Positions 43,895 through 52,213 are shown, counted from the stretch's first letter. The stretch is DNA of 64,000 nt from Planctomycetota bacterium (GCA_015075515.1 JABTUE010000002.1:186001-250000), one strand, 5' to 3'. Numbers and translations are program-made. Notes: generated by a model not told the origin, from the sequence alone.

Positions 43895-45397
43895 ATGCTC
43901 AGCCTGCCCGAGCTTTCTGCCGTCGTGCGCGCCCTGACGCCTCTGGTTGCCGAGGCCCGGTTGCAGCGCATTGTCCAGACCGACGACCACAACCTGTACC
44001 TTGAACTGTACGGCTGGGACGAACCCACCCAGACCGGCACCAAGCGCGCCCTGCTGCTTTCGTGCCACCCCCAGTTCGGCCGCCTGTGCCTGGCCCCCGA
44101 CATGCCCAAGGCCCCGGCCTGGCCGCCCGAGTTCGCGGCGTTTCTCAAGGCCCGGCTGGGACGGGTGCGCCTGACGGGCATGAAGATTCACAACCAGGAC
44201 CGGCTGCTGGGCCTGATGTTCGAAGGCAAAGAGGGCGGCACGGAACTGCTGCTTTCCCTGATGGGCCCGCGCAGCAACGTGTACGCGCTGGATGCCGAGG
44301 GCAAGCTGCTGGCCGCCATGCGGCCGCTGGCCCAGACCCGCAGCGAGCTGCACATCGGCCAGGCCTGGACCAACCCCGACAAGAAAACCGACCTCAGCAC
44401 CACCAACCGCTGGCCCGGCCTTGAGGCCACGGCGTTGCTGGCGGCCGTGGCCTCCCATTACGCGAAACTGGAGTCCGAGCACGAACAGGAACATCTGGCC
44501 TCGCGCCTGCGGCAGGCCATCCGGCGCGAACTGGATTTTGCCACGCGCAAGGAGGCGAACCTGCAGCGTGACCTGGCCGAGGCCAAACAGGCGCGCGAAA
44601 ACAAGATGCTGGGCGAACTGCTCAAGACCGTGCTGCACAGCGTCAAGCCCGGCGACACCAAGGCCGTGGCCAACGATTTTGAGACCGGGGCCGAGGTTGA
44701 AATCGCGCTGGACCCAACGCTGACGCCCGCGCAGAACCTGGACCGGTACTTCAAGAGCTACCACAAGGGTCTGGTGGGCACCAACATGCTGGGCCAGCAG
44801 CTTGAGATTACACAAAGCCACGCGGCCGAACTGCGCGAGCTGATGGCCGAACTTGACGCCTGCCGCGACCTGGAAGCACTGCGCGACTTTGCCGCCCGCC
44901 CGGCGGTGCGCAACCTGTACCGCAAGCACTTTCCTGATGAAGGCCGCACCCGCAACGTGCGACCACCCAAGAAAAAGCCCCAGAAAAAGGAAGTACCGGC
45001 GCGTCTTCTGCCCAAACGTTACGTGACCAGCGACGGTCTTGAGGTCTGGGTAGGCCGCAGCGACGAAGGCAACGACTACCTGACCACCAAACTGGCCAAC
45101 GGCAACGACCTTTTCTTCCACGTGGAAGGCTACCCCGGCAGCCACACGATCCTGCGTCTGGACGGCAAGAAGGATCCGCCGCAGGAAAGCCTGCTGGAGG
45201 CCAGCGAACTGGCCGTGCAGTTCTCGAAGATGAAGGACGCCACCAAGGCCACGATTCACATCGCGCCGATCAAGCACGTGCACAAACCCAAGGACGCCAA
45301 GCCCGGCCTGGTCTACGTGAACAAGGGCAGCACGCTGCAGTTGCGCCGCGACCCCAAACGGCTGGAACGCATTCTCAACGCGCGGGTGAAGGAATAG
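43895..45397 (+). CDS. rqcH: NFACT-family ribosome quality-control protein RqcH
   Basis: 500 residues, compatible with bacterial RqcH (FbpA/Rqc2 homologue). It binds stalled 50S-peptidyl-tRNA complexes and adds C-terminal alanine tails as degrons. N-terminal NFACT-N domain (LSLPELSAVVRALTPLVAEA); the conserved Asp-Arg pair needed for alanine tailing is seen as NQDRLL (D102, R103). RSNVYALD, a central coiled coil (about 200-370) and the C-terminal NFACT-R domain (about 385-490; DGLEVWVGRSDEGNDYL, FFHVEGYPGSHTIL, GLVYVNKGSTLQLRRDP) follow. The ATG at 43895 corresponds to the family start. Confidence 0.9.
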   Translation: MLSLPELSAVVRALTPLVAEARLQRIVQTDDHNLYLELYGWDEPTQTGTKRALLLSCHPQFGRLCLAPDMPKAPAWPPEFAAFLKARLGRVRLTGMKIHNQDRLLGLMFEGKEGGTELLLSLMGPRSNVYALDAEGKLLAAMRPLAQTRSELHIGQAWTNPDKKTDLSTTNRWPGLEATALLAAVASHYAKLESEHEQEHLASRLRQAIRRELDFATRKEANLQRDLAEAKQARENKMLGELLKTVLHSVKPGDTKAVANDFETGAEVEIALDPTLTPAQNLDRYFKSYHKGLVGTNMLGQQLEITQSHAAELRELMAELDACRDLEALRDFAARPAVRNLYRKHFPDEGRTRNVRPPKKKPQKKEVPARLLPKRYVTSDGLEVWVGRSDEGNDYLTTKLANGNDLFFHVEGYPGSHTILRLDGKKDPPQESLLEASELAVQFSKMKDATKATIHIAPIKHVHKPKDAKPGLVYVNKGSTLQLRRDPKRLERILNARVKE

Positions 45398-45416
45398 CGG
45401 GCGGAATCATCTCCGG

Positions 45417-46679
45417 TTACCTTGCCGCCTGTTCGATCCATTCGCAGGTACTTTGCATCCACTGGTCGGGCTCAAAACGCGCGGCCAGTTCCCTGCACCG
45501 TGCGGCCACGTCCGGCGAATCCAGCAGCGCAGCCAGTTTGCGCGCCGCCCGCGGCGCCGTGAACCTTGCCGCGGCGATACTGTCCCCCACGCCCAGTTCA
45601 ACCAGGCGCTGGGCGTTGTCCAGCTGGTCGTGGGCCATGTGCATCACAAGGTGCGGAATGCCCGCGCGCAGCGCCTGGGCCGTTGTGCCGATGCCGCCGT
45701 GGCTGACCAGCGCCGCCGCGCGCGGAAACACGCGGCTGAACGGCACGTATGAAAAATGCCGCACCGTGGCCGGCAGGTCGCGCGGGATTGTTTCCGGAAA
45801 CTGGCTCAGCAGAATCCCGCGCCGGCCAAGCAGCCCGCAGGCCTTCACGGCCTGGGCGAAAAACTTTCGGCCGTGGGCCATGGCGCTGCCGGGCGTGAAC
45901 ACCAGCGGCGCGTCGCCGGCGTCCAGAAACCCGGCCAGACCGTCGGGCAGGGGCTGCACCCCGGCCTCGTCGTACAGCGGAAAACCCGTAAGCCGAACCT
46001 GCGGCGGCCAGTCCGGCTGTGGCGGGGCAAACCACGGCGGAAACAGGCCGATCACGCGGGCCGGCGCGTGCCACCACCGGCGCACAATGCGGCGCGCGGG
46101 CCCAAGCCCGTGCTGGGCGCGAAACCGGTTGAGACCGGGCAGAACCGTGGCGTCGGTCATGCGGTCCGCGACCCAGTATTGCAGTCTTGTCAACCAGCGC
46201 GGCATGCCCCGCCACCACAACATGCCGGGGTAACGCGGCGGTTTGTCCACGCTGAAGAAAATGCTGGGCGCCAGGTGCACACTGACCAGCGGCGCGTCCA
46301 GCAGCTCGGCCGCGTTGCGGGCCGCCAGCCCGAGTGTGCCGGCCACCAGCACGGTACGGCCCGGCGCGTGCAGCTCGCGCGCGATTTCCAGGCTGCGGGC
46401 ATAGCCGGGCTCCATGCCGTGGCGCACCACGGCGCCAAACGCCCGGCGCGGGTGCCAGAGATCCGGATCAGCCGTGACGCGCCGGAAGTCTTCGGCCGTG
46501 CCGATGGCGCGAAACGCAAGGCCGGCGCGCCCGGCCATGGATTCATAGTAACCGCTGGTGCAAAGAAACACCTCGTGTCCGCGCGCCTGCAGGGCGCGGC
46601 CGATGCCCGCAAAGGGCTGCACGTCGCCGTGGCTGCCCACGGGAAACAACAGCACACGCAGGGGCGGGGTTGTTGTCAT
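45417..46679 (-). CDS. UDP-glycosyltransferase (MGT/GT1 family)
   Basis: 420-residue GT-B glycosyltransferase of the macrolide glycosyltransferase/UDPGT type: N-terminal LLFPVGSHGDVQPFAGIGRALQARGHEV, C-terminal donor-site VSHGGIGTTAQALRAGIPHLVMHMAHDQLDNAQRL (landmarks: HGGIGTT, HLVMHMAHDQ, and the final VELGVGDSI). Such enzymes decorate lipids or secondary metabolites; rhamnosyltransferase-like RhlB is a near relative. Divergent from the clpS pair, 49 bases between starts. Confidence 0.85.
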   Translation of the reverse strand: MTTTPPLRVLLFPVGSHGDVQPFAGIGRALQARGHEVFLCTSGYYESMAGRAGLAFRAIGTAEDFRRVTADPDLWHPRRAFGAVVRHGMEPGYARSLEIARELHAPGRTVLVAGTLGLAARNAAELLDAPLVSVHLAPSIFFSVDKPPRYPGMLWWRGMPRWLTRLQYWVADRMTDATVLPGLNRFRAQHGLGPARRIVRRWWHAPARVIGLFPPWFAPPQPDWPPQVRLTGFPLYDEAGVQPLPDGLAGFLDAGDAPLVFTPGSAMAHGRKFFAQAVKACGLLGRRGILLSQFPETIPRDLPATVRHFSYVPFSRVFPRAAALVSHGGIGTTAQALRAGIPHLVMHMAHDQLDNAQRLVELGVGDSIAAARFTAPRAARKLAALLDSPDVAARCRELAARFEPDQWMQSTCEWIEQAAR

Positions 46680-46728
46680 GGCGGCGGAATCATTTCAGTT
46701 GCGGCGGCCTTGGCGATACAATCTGGCC

Positions 46729-47073
46729 ATGCCCGACGATACCCCGACCGGCAAAGCCCCGGAAGAACCGCACGCATCCAGCAGCACCTGGGGCGACGAA
46801 AGCACGGTGATCGCGCCCAAGGCCAAAGTGGTGTTTTTCGACGACGACCGCACACCCGTGGACTTCGTGCTGCACCTGCTGGAGCATTACCTGGGGTTTG
46901 ACGAAGCCGGCGCCCGCGCGACCACCGAACGCATACGCGCCTCAGGCAGTGCCGTGGTGGCCGAACTGCTGCCGCCGATTGCCGAAAACACTGTGCGCAA
47001 GATGGAGGCCGCCGTGCGCGCCGGGGGGTATCCGTTTCGCATGGAGATACAGGAACAGGGTGACGCGGCCTAG
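46729..47073 (+). CDS. ClpS-family adaptor, divergent binding pocket
   Basis: 114 residues: a disordered acidic N-terminus (1-30) and the ClpS fold (KVVFFDDDRTPVDFVLHLLEHYLGFDE ... AENTVRKMEAAVRAGGYPF; landmarks DDDRTPVDF, AENTV). Compared with E. coli ClpS, two N-degron pocket residues are changed: Asn34 to Asp (D38) and His66 to Arg (R70). It may therefore bind different N-terminal residues or act other than as a classical N-end-rule adaptor. A second, canonical-looking clpS follows 33 bases downstream. No clpA or clpP in the window. Confidence 0.82.
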   Translation: MPDDTPTGKAPEEPHASSSTWGDESTVIAPKAKVVFFDDDRTPVDFVLHLLEHYLGFDEAGARATTERIRASGSAVVAELLPPIAENTVRKMEAAVRAGGYPFRMEIQEQGDAA

Positions 47074-47106
47074 GCCGTGCGCTGAAATTGCTAAACTGTC
47101 GCGGCC

Positions 47107-47424
47107 ATGCCCGACACCGCCACACTGCCCAAACCCAAAATCGGCACCGACGCGGACGCGAAAAAGAAAAACGCGCCGCGCTGGAAGGTGATCTTTCACA
47201 ACGACCAGAAGACGACGATGGACTTTGTGGTCTGGGTGCTGATGGCGTTTTTCGGCCACGACATTGACCGCGCCAAAAAGATCATGCTTGAGGTCCACAA
47301 CACCGGCCAGGGTGTCGCCGGCGTGTACGCCCAGGAAGTGGCCGAACTCAAGAAAGACCAGGTCATCTCGGCGGCCCGCGCCCAGAAGTACCCGCTGGCC
47401 GTGACGATCGAGCCCGACGAATAG
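47107..47424 (+). CDS. clpS: ATP-dependent Clp protease adaptor ClpS
   Basis: 105 residues. ClpS presents N-degron substrates to ClpA/ClpC. KVIFHNDQKTTMDFVVWVLMAFF carries the conserved Asn-Asp pair (N32, D33) and the Met gate (M38); the conserved His is in EVHNTGQG (H64), and EVAELKKDQV matches the ClpA-binding face. All pocket residues are intact, unlike the preceding paralogue. Likely co-transcribed with it. A strong inverted repeat follows the stop. Confidence 0.92.
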   Translation: MPDTATLPKPKIGTDADAKKKNAPRWKVIFHNDQKTTMDFVVWVLMAFFGHDIDRAKKIMLEVHNTGQGVAGVYAQEVAELKKDQVISAARAQKYPLAVTIEPDE

Positions 47425-47431
47425 CAGCCAG

Positions 47432-47464
47432 CAGGGGGTTGAGAAAGTGCTTCTCAACCCCCTG
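47432..47464. terminator. Strong hairpin between convergent genes
   Basis: A 14-bp perfect stem (CAGGGGGTTGAGAA / TTCTCAACCCCCTG) with loop AGTGC, between the ends of the clpS pair and the convergent GNAT gene. It has no downstream T-tract on either strand, so termination is inferred from stem strength and position. Confidence 0.6.
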
Positions 47465-47516
47465 CCCGGCCCGCGCGGCTGCACAGGCCTGTCGGCGGCT
47501 TCACGCCGTGAGCCGG

Positions 47517-48005
47517 CTAAAGCATTCGTTGCCAGATCTGCACGCCGATGAGGCGGCCGAACTTTCTGCCCACTTCGCGCATCACGCCCACGCGTTCAAA
47601 CCCGGCGCTGCAGTGCAGCTTTTCGCTGGCCGGGTTGCCGTCGGCAATACGGGCGATCACCGTGTGCATGCCGTTCTGGCGCGCCAGGCGCAACAGTTCG
47701 GCCAGCAGTGCCGCGCCGACACCCCGGCCGCGACTTGACGCGTCAACATACACCGAATCCTCGCAGGTGTCGGCGTAGGCGCAGCGGTCCGACCACGGCG
47801 ACAGACAGCCCCAGCCCGCAACCGCGCCGGCCTGTTCGGCCACAATCACCGGGTGGCGCGGGCCGTGGCCGGCCAGCCAGGCCCGCCGGTCGTCCAGCGA
47901 CTTTTCTTCGGTGTCGAAAGTGGCCGTGGTGTTGCGGATTGCCTCGTTGTAGATGGCCGTAATCGCCGCCAGGTCGGCTTGTGTGGCTGGACGCAGGCTG
48001 GCCAT
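47517..48005 (-). CDS. GNAT-family N-acetyltransferase (Pat/YncA-like)
   Basis: 162-residue GNAT acetyltransferase. RPATQADLAAITAIYNEAI (residues 4-22) is the signature N-terminus of phosphinothricin-acetyltransferase-like enzymes. The acetyl-CoA-binding loop is RGRGVGAALL (Q/RxxGxG/A), followed by GFERVGVMREVGRKFGRLIG. ATG 48005 is chosen over GTG 48011, two codons upstream. It likely acetylates small amines or methionine derivatives; exact substrate unknown. Confidence 0.85.
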   Translation of the reverse strand: MASLRPATQADLAAITAIYNEAIRNTTATFDTEEKSLDDRRAWLAGHGPRHPVIVAEQAGAVAGWGCLSPWSDRCAYADTCEDSVYVDASSRGRGVGAALLAELLRLARQNGMHTVIARIADGNPASEKLHCSAGFERVGVMREVGRKFGRLIGVQIWQRML

Positions 48006-48037
48006 ATTCACTCGCGCGGGCAGGAGCCCGCATCACG

Positions 48038-49138
48038 TTACCGGTACTTCTTTTCGTACAGGTGGGCGTCGTCCATGTGGGCCGGGTGGCGTTCGGGCGC
48101 GTACACGCCTTGGGTCACCGTCTTGGGGTCGGGCTTGGGCTGCTGCATGACCCATTCTTCGGCGGCTTCAATTTCGGCGCGGATCTTTTCCGTCATGCCG
48201 TTGATGCCGTCGTCGTCTATGTACCCCAGTTCCTTCAGATACGCGCCGTAGCGCGCGATCGGGTCGCGGGCTTCCCAGTATTCCACCACTTCCTTCGGCA
48301 CATATTTGGCCGGGTCGTGCTCGGCGTGGCCCTTGCGCCGGAACGTGATCACCTCGAACAACTGTGTTCCTTCGCCGGCGCGGGCGCGGTCCACGGCGTC
48401 GCGGCTGGTTTCATACACGGCGTTGGCGTCGTTGCCGTCAATTGTCACGGCGTGCTTGATGCCGTAACCGACGGCCTTGTCGCTGAACCGTTCGGCCAGA
48501 CACTGGCTGCTGGTGGGCGTGCTGTAGGCATACTGGTTGTTTTCAATGATGACCACCAGCGGGGCCTTCATGACGGCGGCAAAGTTCACGTCTTCGTGGA
48601 ACTCACCGGTGCTGGTGCTGCCCTCGCCAATCCAGGTCAGGGCCACGCGCTTTTCGCCCTTCATGCGCGCGGCCAGCACAAAACCGCTGCACAGGGCAAT
48701 GCTGCAACCGAGCATCGAAATGGGCGCGATAATGCCGTAGCGCAGATCGCCCATGTGGGTGTTGCCGTCACGCCCACCGGTGGGGCTGTTCACGCGGTAC
48801 ATGTAGTTGGCCAGAAAGTCGCGCGGCGGCAGGCCCTTGACCAGCGTGCTGCCGGCGTTGCGAATCATGGGCGCGATGATGTCGTTGCGCTCAAGGGCAA
48901 ACGTGCTGGCGCAGCTTGTGGCCTCCTGTCCAAGGCTTGAAAACGCGGCGCCGATCACCAGACCGCGGCGGTACAAAAGGCTGATCTTGTTGTCGAACTC
49001 GCGGTTCAGCACCATCCAGCGGAACAGCTCAAGCTGCTGCTCGCGGGTAAGCCGCGTATTGAGCAGGATGTTGCCCGCGTTGCTGTGGGTTTCGGTCTTC
49101 ACGACCTTGGGTGGCGTTGCGTTTTTCGTCTTGGCCAT
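48038..49138 (-). CDS. Thiamine-pyrophosphate-dependent E1-alpha dehydrogenase subunit
   Basis: 366 residues, normal E1-alpha length (pyruvate or branched-chain 2-oxoacid dehydrogenase). The TPP-binding motif GEGSTSTGEFHEDVNFA, ending in N and followed by VVIIENNQYAYSTPTS, is intact (GE.S instead of the GDG of many homologues), as is MLGCSIALCSGFVLAARMKG. The C-terminal RRKGHAEHDPAKYV is the phosphorylation-loop region. The E1-beta, E2 and E3 partners are not in the window, so it is either an orphan or has dispersed partners. The substrate is not decided by sequence. Confidence 0.86.
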   Translation of the reverse strand: MAKTKNATPPKVVKTETHSNAGNILLNTRLTREQQLELFRWMVLNREFDNKISLLYRRGLVIGAAFSSLGQEATSCASTFALERNDIIAPMIRNAGSTLVKGLPPRDFLANYMYRVNSPTGGRDGNTHMGDLRYGIIAPISMLGCSIALCSGFVLAARMKGEKRVALTWIGEGSTSTGEFHEDVNFAAVMKAPLVVIIENNQYAYSTPTSSQCLAERFSDKAVGYGIKHAVTIDGNDANAVYETSRDAVDRARAGEGTQLFEVITFRRKGHAEHDPAKYVPKEVVEYWEARDPIARYGAYLKELGYIDDDGINGMTEKIRAEIEAAEEWVMQQPKPDPKTVTQGVYAPERHPAHMDDAHLYEKKYR

Positions 49139-49233
49139 GAGTGTGCGATCTGTGCCTGAGCCACAAAATCCTTGCGCGGGTCACCCCGCCACCGGAATAT
49201 CCGCCAAGGCTCACACTTCCGCAAGGGGAAACG

Positions 49234-49965
49234 ATGCGCACGACAATGGCAATCCTGATGCTGTTTGTGCTTGCCGCCTGCGGCAACAGTTCCAAGAACA
49301 ACAAGAAAGCTGAAGACGACCTGGATTTCACCACCAAGCCGCGCCAGGACCAGGCCGACACCCGCGGCAAATCAGGCAAGGGCGACGGAACAGGCAAGAC
49401 CGGCACCGACGGCTCCGGCAAGACCGGCACCGAGGGCAGCGGAACCAAAGGCGGGGCCGACACCGGCAACAAGGGCAGTGGCGACGGCAGCGGTACAGGC
49501 GGCGAGGGCCGCGTGGACTTTGCCAAGCCCGTGGCGCGCACCGACATTGAGGGCAAGGTGACGGACTTTGCCCACGTGATGGCGCTGTGGGACGAACCCA
49601 ACCACACCGTGCGCGTCGTGGCCAGCACCAGACCCATTCCCGACTCCGCCATCGCGCGCCTGCGCAACGGCGACCCGCTGGAAGGCGAAATCCCGCACAT
49701 GATCCTGTCGTGGGTTCTCGAAGAAAACGCGACCAGGCTGAGCATGGCCGGGGCTGAAAACTACTTCTATGACTTCTACTGGCTGACTTCGCTCAGCCCG
49801 GTATCCCTGCGCAACATCGGCAAAGAGGCCGTGCGCGAACTTTCCGGCAAGGCCAAACCCGGCGAAACCGTGCGCGTGGTGATCGAGTTCCGCAGCGAAA
49901 AAGTAAAGGACGCGCCCGAGGGCAAGTTCCACTTTGACTTTGTCCAGGAACTCACCCTGCGCTAG
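49234..49965 (+). CDS. Lipoprotein with Gly/Lys/Thr-rich linker
   Basis: 243 residues. A type II signal peptide with lipobox LAAC (Cys16; MRTTMAILMLFVLAACGNSS) anchors the protein; the next residues are Gly-Asn, so outer-membrane sorting is plausible. Residues 45-95 form a low-complexity GKTGTDGSGKTGTEG-type linker. The C-terminal globular domain (about 98-243) ends in strands typical of a beta-sandwich (FRSEKVKDAPEGKFHFDF). Not recognised as a family. The ATG follows AGGGGAAACG. Confidence 0.75.
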   Translation: MRTTMAILMLFVLAACGNSSKNNKKAEDDLDFTTKPRQDQADTRGKSGKGDGTGKTGTDGSGKTGTEGSGTKGGADTGNKGSGDGSGTGGEGRVDFAKPVARTDIEGKVTDFAHVMALWDEPNHTVRVVASTRPIPDSAIARLRNGDPLEGEIPHMILSWVLEENATRLSMAGAENYFYDFYWLTSLSPVSLRNIGKEAVRELSGKAKPGETVRVVIEFRSEKVKDAPEGKFHFDFVQELTLR

Positions 49966-49981
49966 GCGGCGCTGACCCCGC

Positions 49982-50015
49982 AAACAAAGCGGCCCGGAAC
50001 ATGGTTCCGGGCCGC
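49982..50015 (-). terminator. Terminator for the ECF sigma factor gene
   Basis: A 12-bp perfect stem GCGGCCCGGAAC/GTTCCGGGCCGC (49989-50015) with a 3-base loop, followed on the minus strand by TTTGTTTG. It can also serve the convergent lipoprotein gene. Confidence 0.75.
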
Positions 50016-50032
50016 GCGCGTTGCAGCCCGCG

Positions 50033-50611
50033 TCAGGCAAAGCTGACGTTGCGGTGGGCAAAGCGATCCCGCAGAAACGTCTTGGCCCGGTGCAGCCGCG
50101 ACATCACCGTGCCGATCGGCAGCTTCAGCTTGTCAGCGATGTCCCGGTAGCTGAGGTTGCCCACGGTGTTCAACAACAGCACGTCGCGGTAACGACCGTC
50201 CATCTCTTGCAGACCGCCCTTGAGTTCCTCGTCCAGGCTTTCCAGAAACGTCTGGTCCTGGGCGATTTCGGCCGCTTCCATATGGCTGAACTCGTAGGCC
50301 TCCATAACCGGGCTTTCTTCGCCGATCATTTGGTCGGCGCCTTCCACGTGAACCTCGTTCACGCGCCGCTTGCTGCGCCGGTAGTCGTTGATGAACTGGT
50401 TGAACAGAATCCGCGACAGCCAGGCCTTCAGGTTCGTGCCCTGCTCGAACTGGGCGAACTTGCGCAGGCCGCGGATGTACGTCTCCTGCACCAGGTCTTC
50501 GGCGTCGGCGCGGTTACGGGTCAGGTGATAGGCCTGTCCGTACAGTTCCTGCATCAGGGGCAGGGCCTGTTCTTCGAACTGCTGGCGAAGGGTGTTGGTT
50601 TTGGTTTGCAT
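50033..50611 (-). CDS. ECF (sigma-70 group IV) RNA polymerase sigma factor
   Basis: 192 residues. Region 2 (about 25-95) has ADAEDLVQETYIRGLRKFAQF and WLSRILFNQFINDYRR; region 4 (about 130-185) has LSYRDIADKLKLPIGTVMSRLHRAK. RpoE/SigR-like in length. No anti-sigma factor with zinc-binding HxxxCxxC is found adjacent, which is unusual for this class. A TetR-type operator-like palindrome (50695-50712) lies in its upstream region, so it may be controlled by the TetR protein encoded just upstream. Confidence 0.9.
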   Translation of the reverse strand: MQTKTNTLRQQFEEQALPLMQELYGQAYHLTRNRADAEDLVQETYIRGLRKFAQFEQGTNLKAWLSRILFNQFINDYRRSKRRVNEVHVEGADQMIGEESPVMEAYEFSHMEAAEIAQDQTFLESLDEELKGGLQEMDGRYRDVLLLNTVGNLSYRDIADKLKLPIGTVMSRLHRAKTFLRDRFAHRNVSFA

Positions 50612-50694
50612 GGCTGTGTCCCCCTGGTTGCCCCCGAAAGGTGATTGGGAAAAGCAAATCCCGACTTTCTTTGTCCAGTTTTCACTTCAGTTGA

Positions 50695-50712
50695 ACAGAC
50701 CAGTCGGTCTGT
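50695..50712. promoter_or_regulatory. TetR-type operator palindrome upstream of the ECF sigma gene
   Basis: Inverted repeat ACAGACC-AGTC-GGTCTGT, sharing the AGACC/GGTCT arms with the palindrome in the tetR promoter. It lies between the tetR stop and the sigma-factor start. Confidence 0.65.
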
Positions 50713-50729
50713 ATATTCCCGTGAAAAAA

Positions 50730-51323
50730 CTACTCCAGAAGCTTGAAGCGGTCCTCCGCGATTTTGCGCGCCGTTTCAATCGGCCAGGTGCAGCACTGCA
50801 CCGGCAAGGCCGCCAGCGCACCCTCCACCAGCAGGTAAAGCTCGGCGGCGTAGTTGCCCAGTTCTTCTTCGGTTTTGCCCTGGCCCAGATAGCGGGCGGC
50901 AATCAGTTCGTGCAGCAGCTCGCGCAGTGAATCCTTGTGCCACTTGACCAGTTCGCGCACCTTGCTGCCGGCTTCGCGGAACTCGCTGGTCATGTTCTGA
51001 AAGGCGCAACCCAGGCTGGTTCCGTGGCACTGGCAGCTTTCGGCCAGCCAGAAAAACACGCGGCGGATTCGCTGGGCCGGCGTGTCGCCCAGGGCGATGA
51101 ACTGGCGCAGTTCCGCCATCATCTGGTCGTGCCGTTTCTGCAGGCAGGTAACCAGCAGGTCTTCCTTGGTCTTGAAATGGTGGTAGAAACTGGCCTTGGC
51201 GATTTCGGCGGCGTCAATGATTTCGTTGATGCCAGTGGCGCGATAGCCGTGTTCGTAAAACAGCCGTGTGGCAGTTTCGATCAGGCGCTCGCGGACGTTG
51301 GTTTTCTCTGCCGTAGCGGTCAT
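50730..51323 (-). CDS. TetR/AcrR-family transcriptional regulator
   Basis: 197 residues. N-terminal HTH (VRERLIETATRLFYEHGYRATGINEI in pieces, then IAKASFYHHFKTKEDLL) is classic TetR. The ligand-binding C-terminal domain contains a CQCHGTSLGCAF stretch with three Cys, possibly redox- or thiol-sensitive. Promoter TTGACA-N17-TACAAT with a palindrome in the spacer predicts autorepression. The predicted transcription start falls on the ATG, so the mRNA may be leaderless. Divergent from ubiX, whose promoter would share the operator. Confidence 0.9.
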   Translation of the reverse strand: MTATAEKTNVRERLIETATRLFYEHGYRATGINEIIDAAEIAKASFYHHFKTKEDLLVTCLQKRHDQMMAELRQFIALGDTPAQRIRRVFFWLAESCQCHGTSLGCAFQNMTSEFREAGSKVRELVKWHKDSLRELLHELIAARYLGQGKTEEELGNYAAELYLLVEGALAALPVQCCTWPIETARKIAEDRFKLLE

Positions 51324-51329
51324 GCAGGG

Positions 51330-51358
51330 ATTGTATATCAGACCGGTCTGTCTGTCAA
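51330..51358 (-). promoter_or_regulatory. tetR promoter with operator in the spacer
   Basis: Minus-strand TTGACA (51353-51358), 17-base spacer, TACAAT (51330-51335). The perfect palindrome CAGACCGGTCTG (51339-51350) lies inside the spacer, an ideal position for repression. Confidence 0.78.
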
Positions 51359-51376
51359 AGGCAAAACAGGTTCGTT

Positions 51377-51979
51377 ATGGCTGTCCCCCACCGAGTTGTT
51401 CTGGCCATCACCGGCGCCAGCGGCATCCAGTATGCCCAGTGCTTACTGCAAGCCCTTGCTCTATCAAGAGTTGAAACACACGTCGTGTTCAGCGAAGCCG
51501 CCCTGGACGTCTGGCGGGCCGAGCTGGACATTCCGCTGAAGGGCAACAAACCGGACCTGGCAGCCTTTGCCGGCGTAAGACCCGAGGGCGTGACCCTGTA
51601 CCAGAACTCGCAGGTCGGTGCCCCGATTGCCAGCGGGTCGTTCCGGCACCGCGGCATGGTGGTGTGCCCGTGCAGCATGAGCACGTTGGGCGCGATTGCT
51701 TCCGGCTCAGGCGACAAGCTGATCGGCCGCGCCGCCGAAGTCACATTAAAGGAACGCCGCAAGCTGATTGTTGTGCCGCGCGAGACGCCCTATTCCCTGA
51801 TCGCCCTGCGCAACATGGCCACACTGGCCGAAGCCGGTGCCGTGATTCTGGACGCCAACCCCGGCTTTTACGCCCGGCCCAAAACCGCAGACGACATGGT
51901 GCGGTTTGTGGTAGCGCGCGTGCTGGACCACCTGGAGATTGACCACAAGCTCAGCAAACGCTGGGGCGAAAGGGCCTGA
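51377..51979 (+). CDS. ubiX: Flavin prenyltransferase UbiX/Pad1
   Basis: 200 residues, typical length. UbiX makes prenylated FMN, the cofactor of UbiD-type decarboxylases. Motifs: VVLAITGASGIQYAQCLLQAL (about 7-27), VVCPCSMSTLGAIASGSGDKLIGRAAEVTLKE region (landmarks CPCSMSTLGAIA, RAAEVTLKE) and VVPRETPYSLIALRNM. No ubiD partner in the window. Divergent from tetR across a shared operator; regulation by that repressor is likely. Confidence 0.94.
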   Translation: MAVPHRVVLAITGASGIQYAQCLLQALALSRVETHVVFSEAALDVWRAELDIPLKGNKPDLAAFAGVRPEGVTLYQNSQVGAPIASGSFRHRGMVVCPCSMSTLGAIASGSGDKLIGRAAEVTLKERRKLIVVPRETPYSLIALRNMATLAEAGAVILDANPGFYARPKTADDMVRFVVARVLDHLEIDHKLSKRWGERA

Positions 51980-52074
51980 ACGCAACCACGGCTGAAGCCC
52001 GCGGGCGTTAGCATGGCGGCGGGTTGCGGGCCGTTACCGTGGTGCTAGCATCACCGCCCCTTGCCGGAGACTTC

Positions 52075-52153
52075 CGGGGTGTAGCTCAGCCTGGTTTAGA
52101 GCGCTTCGTTCGGGACGAAGAGGCCGCTGGTTCAAATCCAGTCACCCCGACCA
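52075..52153 (+). tRNA. tRNA-Pro (anticodon CGG)
   Basis: Acceptor CGGGGTG/CACCCCG, anticodon arm CTTCG-TTCGGGA-CGAAG (CGG), T-arm GGTTCAAATCC, discriminator A and encoded CCA. It begins with C1, as bacterial tRNA-Pro does. The D-loop is two bases longer than common. Confidence 0.95.
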
Positions 52154-52160
52154 TGATTTA

Positions 52161-52186
52161 AGGGCATCCGCAAGGATGCCCTCTTT
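52161..52186 (+). terminator. Terminator after tRNA-Pro
   Basis: A 9-bp stem AGGGCATCC/GGATGCCCT with GCAA tetraloop, followed by CTTT. Its position also lets it end the convergent hemH transcript. Confidence 0.8.
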
Positions 52187-52213
52187 CATTGGCACCGGGG
52201 TTTGCCGCCAAAA

